Source: Morinoia aosen
Lineage: Eukaryota; Arthropoda; Malacostraca; Amphipoda; Talitridae
NCBI GenBank assembly: GCA_030386875.1
Contig: CM059575.1
Coordinates: 49,258,859-49,322,858 of the forward strand
Direction of reading: 5' to 3'
DNA length: 64,000 nucleotides
The translations under genes were made by a program, and so were the position numbers. Positions 11,925 to 22,780 of this stretch are shown one piece after another. Under the pieces are notes generated by a model, which saw nothing but the letters and a program-made list of their open reading frames with translations, had not been told where the DNA came from and made no database searches. Within the stretch, counting starts at the first letter, position 1. Each line of letters starts with the position of its first letter.

Positions 11925-12279
11925 AGCATTGATGGAGGCCTTTGACAAATCTGTGGCAGGACTTGTGACTCTGGCTTTGACTTGGGTTGCCACAGAAGAT
12001 CTGAGGGGGATTCTGATGGGAGTCCTCATGGGACTTCTAACTAAAATCTTTGTTGGGGTATAATCACAGGGACTGCTCCTGAAGTGCTGGCTGGGAGTCT
12101 AGGGGTGCTGATTGGAAGCTGATTTGGGTTGTGGGGCAGGCTTCTGATAAGGTTCCTAACAGGCGTTCTTGTTGGGGCTCTGGGAGGTGTTCCGATTGTA
12201 GTCCTCATTTTTTTTAACGGAGACTCGTCAGAGGTTGATGGAGAAACTCTCTTTGCAGGGAACATGAGTTGAGCATTAG
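11925..12279 (-). pseudogene. putative exon 2 of the THAP gene, Pro/Arg-rich linker with a frameshift
   Basis: A strong acceptor (TTCTTTCTTCCTCACAG) ends at 12280 and a GTAAGT donor lies at 11919-11924, minus strand. The reading frame continues in phase from the THAP exon (GAT GAA G / CT AAT GCT) and encodes a basic low-complexity linker (FPAKRVSPSTSDESPLKKMR, later PTRTPVRNLIRS). This frame stops near 12041. A second frame, open from about 12080 to the donor, continues the same style (KILVRSPMRTPIRIPLRSS), so a single frameshift lies between. Such linkers are usual after THAP domains. The gene is now broken. Confidence 0.55.
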
Positions 12280-14240
12280 CTGTGAGGAAGAAAGAACCCA
12301 TAGTTAGCTCTTTGCAGCAAAATCATTCCCCTTCTTTAAAACCTGAGAGGTTGTCACAGGGTTGGCTAAAATCTCTTTTGCCCTAATTGAATATTGTTTG
12401 GCAAAATTAAAACCTAAATACCCCATTGTTCAGAATTAAAAAAAGTATGAACAACGAGTATATTTAAAAAACAATCAATGAGAAATAAATGATATACACA
12501 ACTCTTTCAATCAGGTTGGCCAAAATTTATTTCTTTAAAATCCAATTTCATTTAGAGGTTATCATGTTTTTCCAGTAATATTTATTTCTTCGAGTGTTTT
12601 TTATTTCATTCCAGTATTTTATTCGTTGGGAATTATTCCCATTTTTTCTTCCAGGACTGACAATTAATATTTATATATTTGCAATTTTATCCTTTAATAG
12701 GAGTTGTAAGGAATCAGGGTAACAAATTTGAGCCTGAATACTTCAAGAACAAAACACATCCATCACTGTTACACAGTGCCTTCTAAGCATAGCTAACATG
12801 AAAACTTTCCAAAACATTGTAACCAATATGACAGTTGTATAAATATACTGCTACTTTAATACAAACATATATGAGTGCAGATAATAAAAACAGAGCTAGA
12901 ATATTTTTCGCTTCTCATATCCCTTACCTTTTATACTAAAAGAACCATTAGGTAATTAGTCATCCTCACATGTTGAGCAACTCAGTGATATTTTACAAAA
13001 TATGGGAAAATGATGAAAAATGAACTAATACAATAATGTAAGCTCATATTGCATATTTATTATAACTTTTGTTGTTCAAGAAATAACTGTTTTCAAAATT
13101 CATTTAGGGGTATTATTCTTCATCTCACATATCACTGAACAAAATGCAAATTTGTGATTGAGTTGTAAATATTTGTCCACAGCATATTTGAAGCCACAAT
13201 GGCGTGTATTTACATGGTTATATTACTTTATTGGTTGCAAAAGTATGAGTTCAGATCTAGGATAAAGTTCAAAGGGGTATTTTCATTTGTTAACTCTGTC
13301 TTGTGAGTTTTTAATACTGACCTTGTCCTTGATAAAAGCTCAAAAAAGTTTGCAGTTTTTGGACTATATTTTTTTGGGCACAAGTGTGAGGTTTGGACAA
13401 AAACCCAAAGCTCTGACCAACTATAGCAACTGTGTGTTAGTTTATATATCTGACAAAGTCTCATCCTCCTTATTGAAAAATGAACTTTGTTTCTATGAAA
13501 TTAAACCTGAAATACAGCTAACAATGGGTTTACAATTCTTTATGTTATATTAGCACTTGTGATTTTTACTTCAATGACCCTTGATTTGATAATCATAGCT
13601 AGGTATAGGTATTTCTCAGGTCAATATCTACAAAATTGGTAGTTGCACAGCAAATTAATAAATTCATGACTGTTTTCAAAAAATAGCAGGATATTCAAGA
13701 ACACATATCAGAAAAAAATGTTAAATCAGAGTATCAGCAAAATTTCACCAACAATGTTGGACTTTCTACACTAAAATTAAGAATCAAACTCAAGATCTTG
13801 AACTGTCCTTCTTTATTAATTAAGAAGTGTAATATTAGAGAACTGAAATTTCCAGAACTTATAATAGTAAAGTAGTGTACTCATTCTAAATGGAATAAAT
13901 TTTTATTTTCAATTGATAAGAACTGAAAACCAACTACTCAACACTTTCGTGGTGACCAATACATTAGCACATACATTAAAAACTTTGGAGAGTATCAAAG
14001 GAATGCAAAGTATAAATAAAAGTGTTTTAAAAGTGCAACTCATTGGGAAATAAGCATGAAACTGTACTATGAAGTGACTGATATGTTATGAAAGCCAACA
14101 AATAACCCACAAAAAGAATAAGTAAAACCCACCAAAATGTAGACGAATTTCAAAGTACAATAAATTAAAAATGAGAAGATTTTAGTATGACCATAACGGT
14201 AACAAACTTTCTTAGGTCAGGCTAATGTACCCAAATAAAC
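12280..14240. other. putative intron, no gene recognised
   Basis: AT-rich sequence between the THAP exon and exon 2 of the minus-strand gene. Short frames only, no repeat ends noticed. Confidence 0.45.
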
Positions 14241-14246
14241 ACTTAC

Positions 14247-14373
14247 CTTCATCAGACTTAAGAATGTCAACAAATTTTTGTGGTATTGCAACCTCATTCA
14301 GCCAACTCTTAGCCTTTAAAGGTGATAATGTTCTTGCGAAATCAGACCGGTGGAAGTGCTTAGCACAAATGTA
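14247..14373 (-). pseudogene. THAP-domain C-terminal half (exon of the element's gene)
   Basis: Reading the minus strand from 14373, the frame gives YICAKHFHRSDFARTLSPLK and then WLNEVAIPQKF before a consensus GTAAGT donor at 14241-14246. THAP domains bind DNA through a C2CH zinc site that ends in C-x2-H-F, followed by DF and closed by an A-V-P-x-x-F box. Here C-A-K-H-F, S-D-F and V-A-I-P-x-x-F are all present in order. Directly upstream in this frame is a stop (14374-14376), and the N-terminal CxxC part is not recognisable, so the domain is truncated or frameshifted. P-element transposases carry this domain at their N-terminus, and its place about 0.3 kb inside the terminus fits. Confidence 0.72.
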
Positions 14374-14483
14374 TCACACATGTAGCCATCACGATTATTG
14401 TTAAACAACTGGCGAAAGCCCTCACGATTCATACAGAAGGCCACGTCATTCACATCCGTGCTCTGAGTGGATGATTGTCGCTG

Positions 14484-14508
14484 TGACGTCACAATTGTTA
14501 TGACGTCA
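14484..14508. promoter_or_regulatory. paired TGACGTCA palindromes, right subterminal
   Basis: TGACGTCA at 14484-14491 and 14501-14508, 64 and 47 bp from the right terminus, upstream of the minus-strand THAP exon. The second is followed by CAATAGCCGG as on the left side. They may be the transposase-binding sites, the transposon promoter, or both. Confidence 0.55.
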
Positions 14509-14533
14509 CAATAGCCGGTTTTGGATATGAAGT

Positions 14534-14555
14534 TACTTCTCTTCTCTGTACTGTG
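14534..14555 (-). repeat. right terminal inverted repeat of the 9.85-kb element
   Basis: Perfect reverse complement of 4703-4724. Followed directly by TCGCGCCT (14556-14563), the second duplication copy. Confidence 0.9.
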
Positions 14556-14563
14556 TCGCGCCT

Positions 14564-17500
14564 CCCCAAAAGGGGGTGTGGTTGGGCAAGGGGGGGGGGG
14601 AAGGTTTTGGGGAGAAGGGATGCAGGGGTATGCTTTGGTGGGGCCCGGCTTTCTCTTTATCCATGGCTAATTTAGCAATTGATCCCACGCTCTGTCCCTC
14701 GTCTGAGCGACCGAAGCCGGCAATCGTTTTATATTTCTCTAATAACTTACAGGGTCCTTGACAAATTGATGTGGCCGGCTCTACGAGCACCAGCGTCTCC
14801 ACGCTCCAAGACTTATTTATTTTATTACATCGTCATAAATGGAGCCGTGTTCGGTCTCGTATTCCCATGCCAGCAAAGTTGGGACTAAATGAAATTTCTA
14901 TTTCATACACACCTTATTCTAGAACACAGTTTCTACCGAGGTCGTCACCATACGTTACAACCATAGCCCAGAGGTCGCAACACCAAAATAGGTACGCAAG
15001 AAACACGGGGTACCAAATGGTACCAATGCGTCAAAAAGATCGAACTTGAAGTAACAAAATTATCTCTGCCAAATGACCATAAAAGCAACTCACATCTCAC
15101 CTGCCCCAAGCCACGCTGTAGATGTAGTAAAGTTTAAACTGAAATGTGTCTCACAGAGCAATGGGGAATGTTAGAATTCACCATATAATAATTATTAAAG
15201 AAACGGCAAACTGTCAGCAAATACTAAGCACACGGTATCGTAAGTATATAGCAAACGTGATAAGGATATACTTTATAGTCATTAACGTGTGCACATATCA
15301 CTAATATTGATTGTAATAAATTAGCTTTATCCTTTCGAGTAGTCATCGTTTTTTCTATCCCTCCATTACCTTCATTCTTTTCTGATAATAAATACGTAAT
15401 AAAACACGATTCATTCTACATTCCGTCACATGAGAAGTACGTCGACGACAACATTAAACTACATATACTTAGAGGGGTTGGAATACGGGAACAGTTAAAC
15501 ATAGAAATGGATTATTGGGAACAATCATCTTAGGGCAGGTGTGATTGAGTCGACCGGCGTGTGATTAGTCGACCTGGAATTATGATATAGCGATCATAAC
15601 CCAAGATTGACGTGATATATTAATAGAGCACAGTTCGTCACTATTATTTATATTCTTGAGGGCGTATCCGACAGTGTAAATAATCAAAATATGGTAACAT
15701 TATGAGCTCAAAATAGTTCAAAATGAAGCGCTCTCTGCCCAAGTGGCCGGCAGCCGAGGCGATGAGCAAGCGAGCTCTCAGTTTGAGGTGTTCCGCACCT
15801 CCCTGGCGTTCCTCCGAGGGAGGCGGTCTGCGTTCAAGTATAGGTTGGGGTACCTACGATTAATTAGAAAATGGCATGTGAGAAATACTAACAGGAGCTC
15901 TGTATTTCTAAGTTATTCGTACAATTCCTAAAAGAATTCTATGAACATATTTACGAAAATTCCCATTTCTACCTCATCAAGATTAGGAAAATGTAAGATG
16001 AAATTGTAGGGGGAGCTTCGCGGCATTTTCTGACGGCGTCTCAACGACGGTCTGTTACAGCGTCGTAACGAGCTGGAGTTTCTGGAGCAGAGCTTCAAGG
16101 TTCTCACAGACAACAATTTAGTTTGATTTTCAGTTCGGTTCTTTTTGAACTTAATTATGGAATACTACGCTGGCCAGTCGTATCTCCATGTTCCTATCTT
16201 TACTATTTCGATCGTAGATCATCGATAGTTATGAACCATCATAACAATAGTCAAAGATCACCATTTTCCGTACCAAAATTATAATTTACGATTATTCATA
16301 AAAATTTATTCAAAAAAGCTCATAGCTATAATTTTTGGCAAATTTTTATTGCAAAAAGGAAGAGTGATAACCTGACTCAGCAAGACTTTAAACGTTGATT
16401 ATTGTAGTTATCAATTTCATAGCATCCGACGAATTCTTACCAGAAAGTTAGTCAGTTTTTGCTTTAAATTTAAACTAATGCCCGAAAGATTGCACGTTGA
16501 CTTGTAATTGATTACGGGAATATTTTCCTTGAATACATCTGCAGCCGTCCTTTTTTCCGATAAGTCCCTTTAAAACCTACTTGTATGCATAGTGCACGCG
16601 CGTGCTTTGAAATTCTGAATACTTCTCTTCTCTGTTTATATCCTATTCCCTTCCCTTTCCTCTTCTCACCATCCTCGACACAAAATTCTCTTTCACGTAA
16701 TTTTTCGCGCTGCTGATCTCCTGGGCACGGTACGAAGTCAATAGATGCAGCCACTGACACCAAGCTCCGTATTAACCTACCGCAGATTTTTTAGCATCGC
16801 TGAAAATTTGCGAGAGCACGCTAGTAAGTGCATGGAAGCATGAAGTCAAGGGAAAAATTCTATTGCTCAAACGTATGTTTAATGTCACAACGGTAATTTG
16901 AAGTTTAAAGTAGGTTCGTATTCTGAAGCATTTAATGCCCAATTGTTACCGGAAAAAACCTGGTATAATGCACCTGTGATGCAAAAAAAATGTGAGCACT
17001 CTCGATGGACTAACTGTAAATAATGACGCCTGTTCTGTGTATCCATATTTAAATCGGTAAATAAGAAAAGATGCACGAAATTTCAGATTCTCTACACCTT
17101 GTGCAGAAGTTCAGGAACCCTGCATGGTTTTGCAATGTAGACGAGTTGTGAGAGTTTTCTATTAATTGAGCGTTTTCTTCAAGCTTGTTCCCTCAAGTAA
17201 AACTTGCAACAAAATTATTATTTCTGAATTCAAAAACACTCCGTGCCACAATAATACGAATCTTGAACTGAGTTAAAAACCACGCTGTTTAACATTTTAT
17301 CTAAATTTTAAACAACGGTCTCAATTGAATCACGGCGATTTCGCAAATTTTAGTCATAATTTGAACTCTAAACGTAAACTTATGTTTCAAAGTATACTTT
17401 CGCTCCCATCCTCCACCTTTTGCAACATGGTACAGTACGAAACATCTTGAAATAAATATCATCTTGTTTTATCGCGTTTAATTTTGGTTTAACCGATTGT

Positions 17501-18587
17501 TTGATGAATTAAATGATAGTTTTCATGTGTTTGAACGATCGACCTCAAGCAGGTGTTGAGCTTGCCTATGTGTGCTTATCTGCTGGAAATAATTAAATTA
17601 CATGCACGAAAAAAAATTGAAGTTGACAAAATATTGTATGTCTGTAGAGAATGGTTTATCATTCTAGTGATGACTTTGATTTAACCCATGAAAAGCGCGC
17701 AGTGAATCTTCAATTTTATGATTTTCTCCTTCTAAAATGAGAGGAAGAGTCGCATGCCCTCGGTTATTTTCCTACTTTGCCTAAAAAAGTAAATAATTCT
17801 ACAGGTCCACAAAAAAATATCGAACTTCACTATCAATCACTAAAAATTGGGTTTCGGATCTTTGATCACTCACTGTTCGTACAGACTTCCGTTCATGATA
17901 CGTGCATTTTTCTTGAGTAAACAGGCGTCCTATTCATTGAATCCAATGCAGTCGAATCCTATTTTTTAATTGTTAATCGAGGTAAAATTATCTCAAAAAC
18001 TATAACAGGAATCTCCATTAAATTTTCAGATAATGTTCAGGGAATTTTTCGTCGCGGCTTTGTTTTTCTGAATAGTCGTTGGCAATTCGTGAGAAAATCC
18101 CTTCAACATTTGACAATATTGTTCTTAAGTATCTTTTTGGGTGAATATGCAGTAAATTTTGAAGAGTTTACAGATATGTCTCAGATGTCTATCCAGTATT
18201 GGGATAAATATATTATTTCAGTAAAATAGATCTACTGAAAATTAACCCGAAATTTAAAATCTCAGTCATTTATCAACGGTTTAAAGCATACTGAATCAGA
18301 AAATATTGGTTATTTTCCAGAGACACTGATTTATTTTTTCTGTGTTTGACAAATAAAGTACCAGGCACTATAGCAGGTGACGGGAACGAATCAGGTTTAC
18401 AAGAATTTATTGTGAAATGAAAACACAGATGAATCCTAATCTTGGGTAACAGAATAAGGGGAGTGTGGTGCACCCCATCAGCGCGCCCGGAAACCCCAGT
18501 GCCTGACACAACTGGCGGGAGACAGTACCAACACTATTAGAATTGTCGATTTAAAGTAATATAGGAATTAAGTTATGATTAGGTGAT
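14564..18587. other. no gene recognised; GC-rich start
   Basis: The first about 500 bases (14564-15060) are GC-rich with a G-run at 14591-14600 and several overlapping short frames; together with 4560-4694 they would have formed one continuous GC-rich stretch before the 9.85-kb insertion. The rest is AT-rich with short frames matching nothing known. A pyrimidine-rich tract lies at 16620-16680. Confidence 0.45.
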
Positions 18588-18702
18588 GACCGACTAGCGG
18601 ATAACGCAAATAGCGTAATTGAGAAATGAGTAATTAAATACGGTGGCCGACTAGCGGTCCACGCAATTTAGAGTAATTGAGTAATAAGAAATTAGGCTAG
18701 TT
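18588..18702 (+). repeat. imperfect tandem duplication, two units
   Basis: The unit GACCGACTAGCGGATAACGC...GTAATTGAGAAATGAGTAAT is followed by GGCCGACTAGCGGTCCACGC...GTAATTGAGTAATAAGAAAT. The period is about 56 bp. No coding role is evident. Confidence 0.6.
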
Positions 18703-18958
18703 TCTCTCCTATTTATAATTGAGGTTGACGAGACTAACACAAACACCTCGATAAACAAATATGAAATGACGCTGACCACAACTATGTCTCACCATCGAAT
18801 AGGCAGTAGTGCTTTGCAGCTGCCCTGAGGCGAGGAGACGGAATGAGCATCGGAGCGCAGCGCAGAGGAGGTGGAGGAAGAGAAGTTAGCCGGCCATGTA
18901 CGCTCGCAGGTCTATCAGTGAGGCGTGAAGATCGTTACGATCGTTGGTCAGGTCTTAA

Positions 18959-19950
18959 GGCCATCGAACTGTTTTTTCCTCAAAATTTTCAAAAAATAAA
19001 AAAAATACTTCCGGAGTGAAATAGGCTCTGAGGTTTTAACAGCATGTTTATAACAATCTAATAAACATTCATAGCCCATAAAATTTTTAAATTTACCCAT
19101 ACCCCCTCGTAGGAAAATTTCTAAAAAATCTTATTTCTCAGCCAATATTGTTCATATAGATGATTAGTTTTTTTTGTTCGATTCATAATGAACTGGTCTA
19201 CAAAGTTGAGATCCAGTTTTTTTATATCGCTTCAAAAAAAATTTAGAAAATGTTTGAATGTATTTCTTTATTTTTTTTCTTCAAATGGCTATAAAAATAT
19301 TCTAATCAACTTATCGAAAAGCTACGTCTCAACTTTATAGTACTCACCTTGATCTTTACGATACTGAAAAGATCTCCTTCATAAGTGAAAAACTGTTGGA
19401 GAAATAAAGCCACACAGCCAAAAAAAATCATTTTGAGGAAAAAACGCTCAACTTTTTCAAGTATATCTCCAACAATTTTTTACTTAAGAAGGAGATCTTT
19501 TTTTGCATTGTAAAGATCAAGGTGAGTACTATAAACCTGTATAGTTGTTTTTTGATAAGGTAATAAGAAATTTTTTATTGCCCTTCATAATAATAACTAA
19601 AATGTAATATATTTTGTGAGAAAAAATTAATTACTACTTAAATTTTCTTGAAGCGATATCAAAAAACTGGATCTTAACTTTGTAGACCAGTTCATTGTGA
19701 ATTGAACAAAAAAACTAATCGTCTCCATGTACAATATTAGCTGAGAAATAAGATTTTTCAGAAATTTCCCTTTGAGGGGGAAAACAGGGAGTTTCCCTTT
19801 GAGGGGTTGTGGGTATATTTCAAAAAGTTGTGGGCTCTGAACATCCATTCCAATATTCTAAACATGTTGTGAAAACCTCCAAGCTAATTTCGCTCTTGAA
19901 GTATCTTTTACTAATTATTGAAGTTTTATAAGAAAAACCGTTCGATGGCC
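18959..19950. mobile_element. 992-bp foldback element flanked by TTAA
   Basis: The left arm starts GGCCATCGAACTGTTTTTTC and the right arm, read inverted, GGCCATCGAACGGTTTTTCT. The two arms remain alignable along nearly their whole length, for example AATGAACTGGTCTACAAAGT near 19187 and its inverse near 19682, and CACCTTGATCTTTAC near 19346 and its inverse near 19511. TTAA lies directly outside both ends (18955-18958 and 19951-19954), a duplication typical of piggyBac-type elements. No transposase frame is seen. It may be a piggyBac-type MITE or another foldback element. Transcribed, it would fold into a roughly 480-bp imperfect double strand. Confidence 0.8.
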
Positions 19951-19954
19951 TTAA

Positions 19955-21750
19955 GTTTAGTGGCGCACAGATGATCATTTGATGAAATTAACAGCAGTGC
20001 AGTCCAACAGACATTACGCACCATTTACACTAGCGTACGCTGCAAACAAAGATTCGGCACAGAATTGATGAATGTAGGTGACTTTGAACTCTTAGGTGGC
20101 TAGAGCTCTGCTGTCGGTGCAAGTCTGAGGCTGAGTGTGAGCCTGATGTGAATCTGCCTCTGTGGCGCCGAGTGCTCTAACGTGAGCAGCCGCGGCCAAT
20201 TGAATCTTATACTTCGTCGTAATGATTAGAGAAACAGGAGAGGGTCAGCGCCAGAAATTCTGAATTGATAATTAAATATAAAAAATAAAATTAAGTTAAA
20301 GTTACTGAATTCAAATCAATTAAAGAGATTTTTATTAACCTTGAAAGTAACTTTAGTGAATTTCATTCAGTGTTCCTGGAATTTTGGAGGAACCTAGGCT
20401 GACCTCGGAAAGTACTGGATGACATTAAAATCCCTTCAGATGCACACATATCTCTATAGAAAGAATATCTAGATCCGTATAGTTGCAGAGCAAAAGTAAC
20501 CCATTCCAGTGAGTGTTGAAACGCATTCCATTTAATTCCAGTGCCGAATCTGAAGCGGAGCAACCGCTAAAGAGTGCGTTCGAAAAGAAATTAAGTTAAC
20601 GTACTCTCCTCCAAAGCTCCCGTACGGGCTAATTATTGAATTCTAAAACCTTTGTTGGTAGTAGAACTCTTGAAACTAATTCATAACCAAATTAAAATTA
20701 ACGAACAAATGAAATGCTTACCCAAAATATCAACCGTTACTGATTGAAATGTATGTTCTCGCGCTTTAGTACGCACACAATCGACAAATGAAATATTTCC
20801 CAGCGTCTTTTCTGTAATTATTCATGATATCAACAGAAAAATTAACACACAATGTTCACGTGATATATGATTGAAGGGAATATCTTGATTGCAAAGAACC
20901 TATTGCTAGAATTGAAACACTCTAAATATCCAATAATATGCACCTACTTTTATTAAGACAGCGGGTTTTTTTCAGAATCGGTAGACCCTTTCCCCAGAAT
21001 TCTAGCAAAAATTGGCCGGTGTTGGTCAAACTTTTTCAAGGCAAGAAATTGCTGCACGTTTATCAAGAGAAATGACGTAACTCGCGCCTTCTTTCTTATG
21101 TTTGAAACCTAATCCTTATCAATTATGCGTAATTGTTCAGCCAAACTCGTTGATATCCAATTATCTAATTATAATGCAATGATAGAAAAATGAGTAACAA
21201 TTTTTCTTTGGGCGAGGTTTCTTGAAAACAAAAGAGGTTAATACGAAGACGTTACAAATCTCGACTAATGATGGATCAGTGTAGGTACAACATCTTGTTG
21301 TCAGAGTAGAAGACACCGTCGCAAATTTACAGGTCCGCAGACATCGGACGCTCACAAACAAGTACGCAAGTCGATTGACGAAATCAGGCTATGGCAATAG
21401 AGGTATTACAAGAGGCAGGCAGTAGCGCGCTACATGGAGCGGTACATTGTCAGTAGTGGTAGCGGTGCTACATATCAAATAATGTAGCGGTAGCGGTAAC
21501 GCGCGTTACTTATTTAAGTAGCGATACGAAATTCTGCCACTGCAATGCTACAGCTGCATTTACCATATAGTCCTATAGATTGTAGAAAAAAAACGTAAAA
21601 AGGATTTCGGTGTATTTCTGTTATCAATCGTATTGGCTTTTGCCTGGCTTCTCACAGTCTAAGTGAACCTCTCGGGTCTACTGGAGAAGATATTCAACTT
21701 AATGGCTTTCAGCTGGGAGGATACTGACATCACCTAAAACTATTTGTACA
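19955..21750. other. no gene recognised
   Basis: AT-rich. A short stretch at 21420-21530 repeats GTAGCGGTA/GTAGCGATAC-like words (simple local repetition). Confidence 0.5.
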
Positions 21751-21893
21751 CTACAACATGCCAATCCCTCTAGTGCTGCTGTGGAGAGGATGTTTTCCTT
21801 AGGAAAGGAAGTCCTGACAACAAATATTTAAGCATCCAAGCTTGTCAGATAACAATTTTGAAATGCTGATATTTCTAAATAGAAAGGTTTAGT
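21751..21893 (+). pseudogene. hAT transposase C-terminal remnant
   Basis: The plus strand from 21751 encodes NPSSAAVERMFSLGKEVLT, then a stop, then in a shifted frame LSDNNFEMLIFLN. Pro-Ser-Ser-Ala-Ala-Val-Glu-Arg-Met-Phe-Ser is the core of the hAT dimerisation domain, and SDxNFExLIFLN is its usual end. The remnant is of a different hAT lineage from those at 7611 and 43062. No terminal repeats were found around it. Confidence 0.82.
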
Positions 21894-22617
21894 AACTTGA
21901 TGGAAATATTGAATTCAAGACTGAATTCATGAAGAGTGGTATCCAAGGAGTCAATGCACTATATGTTCCTAAGCCTTATTAAGATAAGAACGTCGTTTCG
22001 TTAACATGAGTTGGGACAGTGCGAGCATGAACAATATTCTACCTGGTGATAGCAAATTTCACGCAGTTACAGGTTTACTATACCTCCGAACAGCATGCAT
22101 GTTTAATTCATATTCCCCAATGGAATTACATAAGTTCACCTTCCATTTTTGTTGACTTTCGTATCAGACAGCTATGGCTTAAACTTGATACATTGGAATT
22201 AATTATCTCACTTTGCATTCGGTTACCCGATTTCATATATGCTTTCGAAGTGATAAGTGTGTGCCGTAGAAGTTGAAACCATATCACCCAAACACCCTGA
22301 AAAACGATGAACCAGCAGACGCCTGCCTATGTTTTATTTCCGTCTTTAATCTCTTAATACCCGTCTCTTAACGTTTGATTTACTTCCTAACGTCACTTCC
22401 CTATTGAAAATTAAGGCCGTACCTACGGTGGATTAAGGTTGGCAATAGGGTTGTGTTTTGGTTGGAATACGCGCGGCTTAGAGGTTAAATGTCCCCTTTA
22501 TCGGATACAAAAACACCCGTGAATTACCCGTGTTCCACCTCGCCTACCGGCCGTGTACCGCCTCAGAACCAGATTCGAATTGTGGCTGGTCGTCCATGAA
22601 TTATAGGTTAAAAAATC

Positions 22618-22780
22618 GCTCCCAGTTGCACGTGCCTCGCCTCACGGGGTGTACAATATTACACTGGGAGCTTTGGATCTTAAAATACATTCACACTTAA
22701 TGCATTGTGAATGTATTTACCCATTAAGCTCAGTACAATATTGTACATCCAATGAGATCGATGCACGTGCAACTGGGAGC
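22618..22780. mobile_element. 163-bp palindromic MITE
   Basis: The ends are a perfect 18-bp inverted repeat, GCTCCCAGTTGCACGTGC at 22618-22635 and its inverse at 22763-22780. A second inverted pair, GTACAATATT near 22651 and 22724, and a central hairpin (AAATACATTCACA with TGTGAATGTATTT) make almost the entire unit self-complementary. No clear target duplication is visible, so the superfamily is unknown. Confidence 0.68.

Larger units (their letters stand above)
4703..14555 (-). mobile_element. 9.85-kb P-superfamily-like element (THAP-encoding), nested insertions inside
   Basis: The termini are a perfect 22-bp inverted repeat starting CACAGTACAGAGAAGAGAAG (4703-4724 and 14534-14555), extending imperfectly to about 31 bp. 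The immediate flanks are identical 8-bp direct repeats TCGCGCCT (4695-4702 and 14556-14563), which fits a target-site duplication. Coding remains are on the minus strand: a THAP half-domain 0.2-0.3 kb from the right end, then two downstream exons in compatible phase (11925-12279, 10797-10895). A terminal repeat of about 31 bp, an 8-bp GC-rich duplication and a THAP domain at the N-terminal end all fit the P superfamily. hAT also makes 8-bp duplications, so the assignment is inference. No RNase-H-like catalytic part was recognised. Removing the nested hAT (7198-10616) and one duplication copy leaves about 6.4 kb. Confidence 0.8.

Noticed and set aside
7611-14373. A THAP-hAT fusion gene like THAP12
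   Set aside because: At first the hAT domain seemed to be the 3' part of the THAP gene, but the hAT piece lies inside its own element with an AGCGAGAG duplication, so the two belong to different insertions.
16618-16640. A third copy of the P-like terminal repeat (ACTTCTCTTCTCTGT)
   Set aside because: Only 15 bases match in a pyrimidine-rich tract; no flanking element structure.
22468-22590. A further tRNA-like SINE head (CGGCTTAGAGGTTAAATGTC followed by AGATTCGAAT)
   Set aside because: Box spacing is too large and no body block of the SINE family follows; evidence too weak to list.
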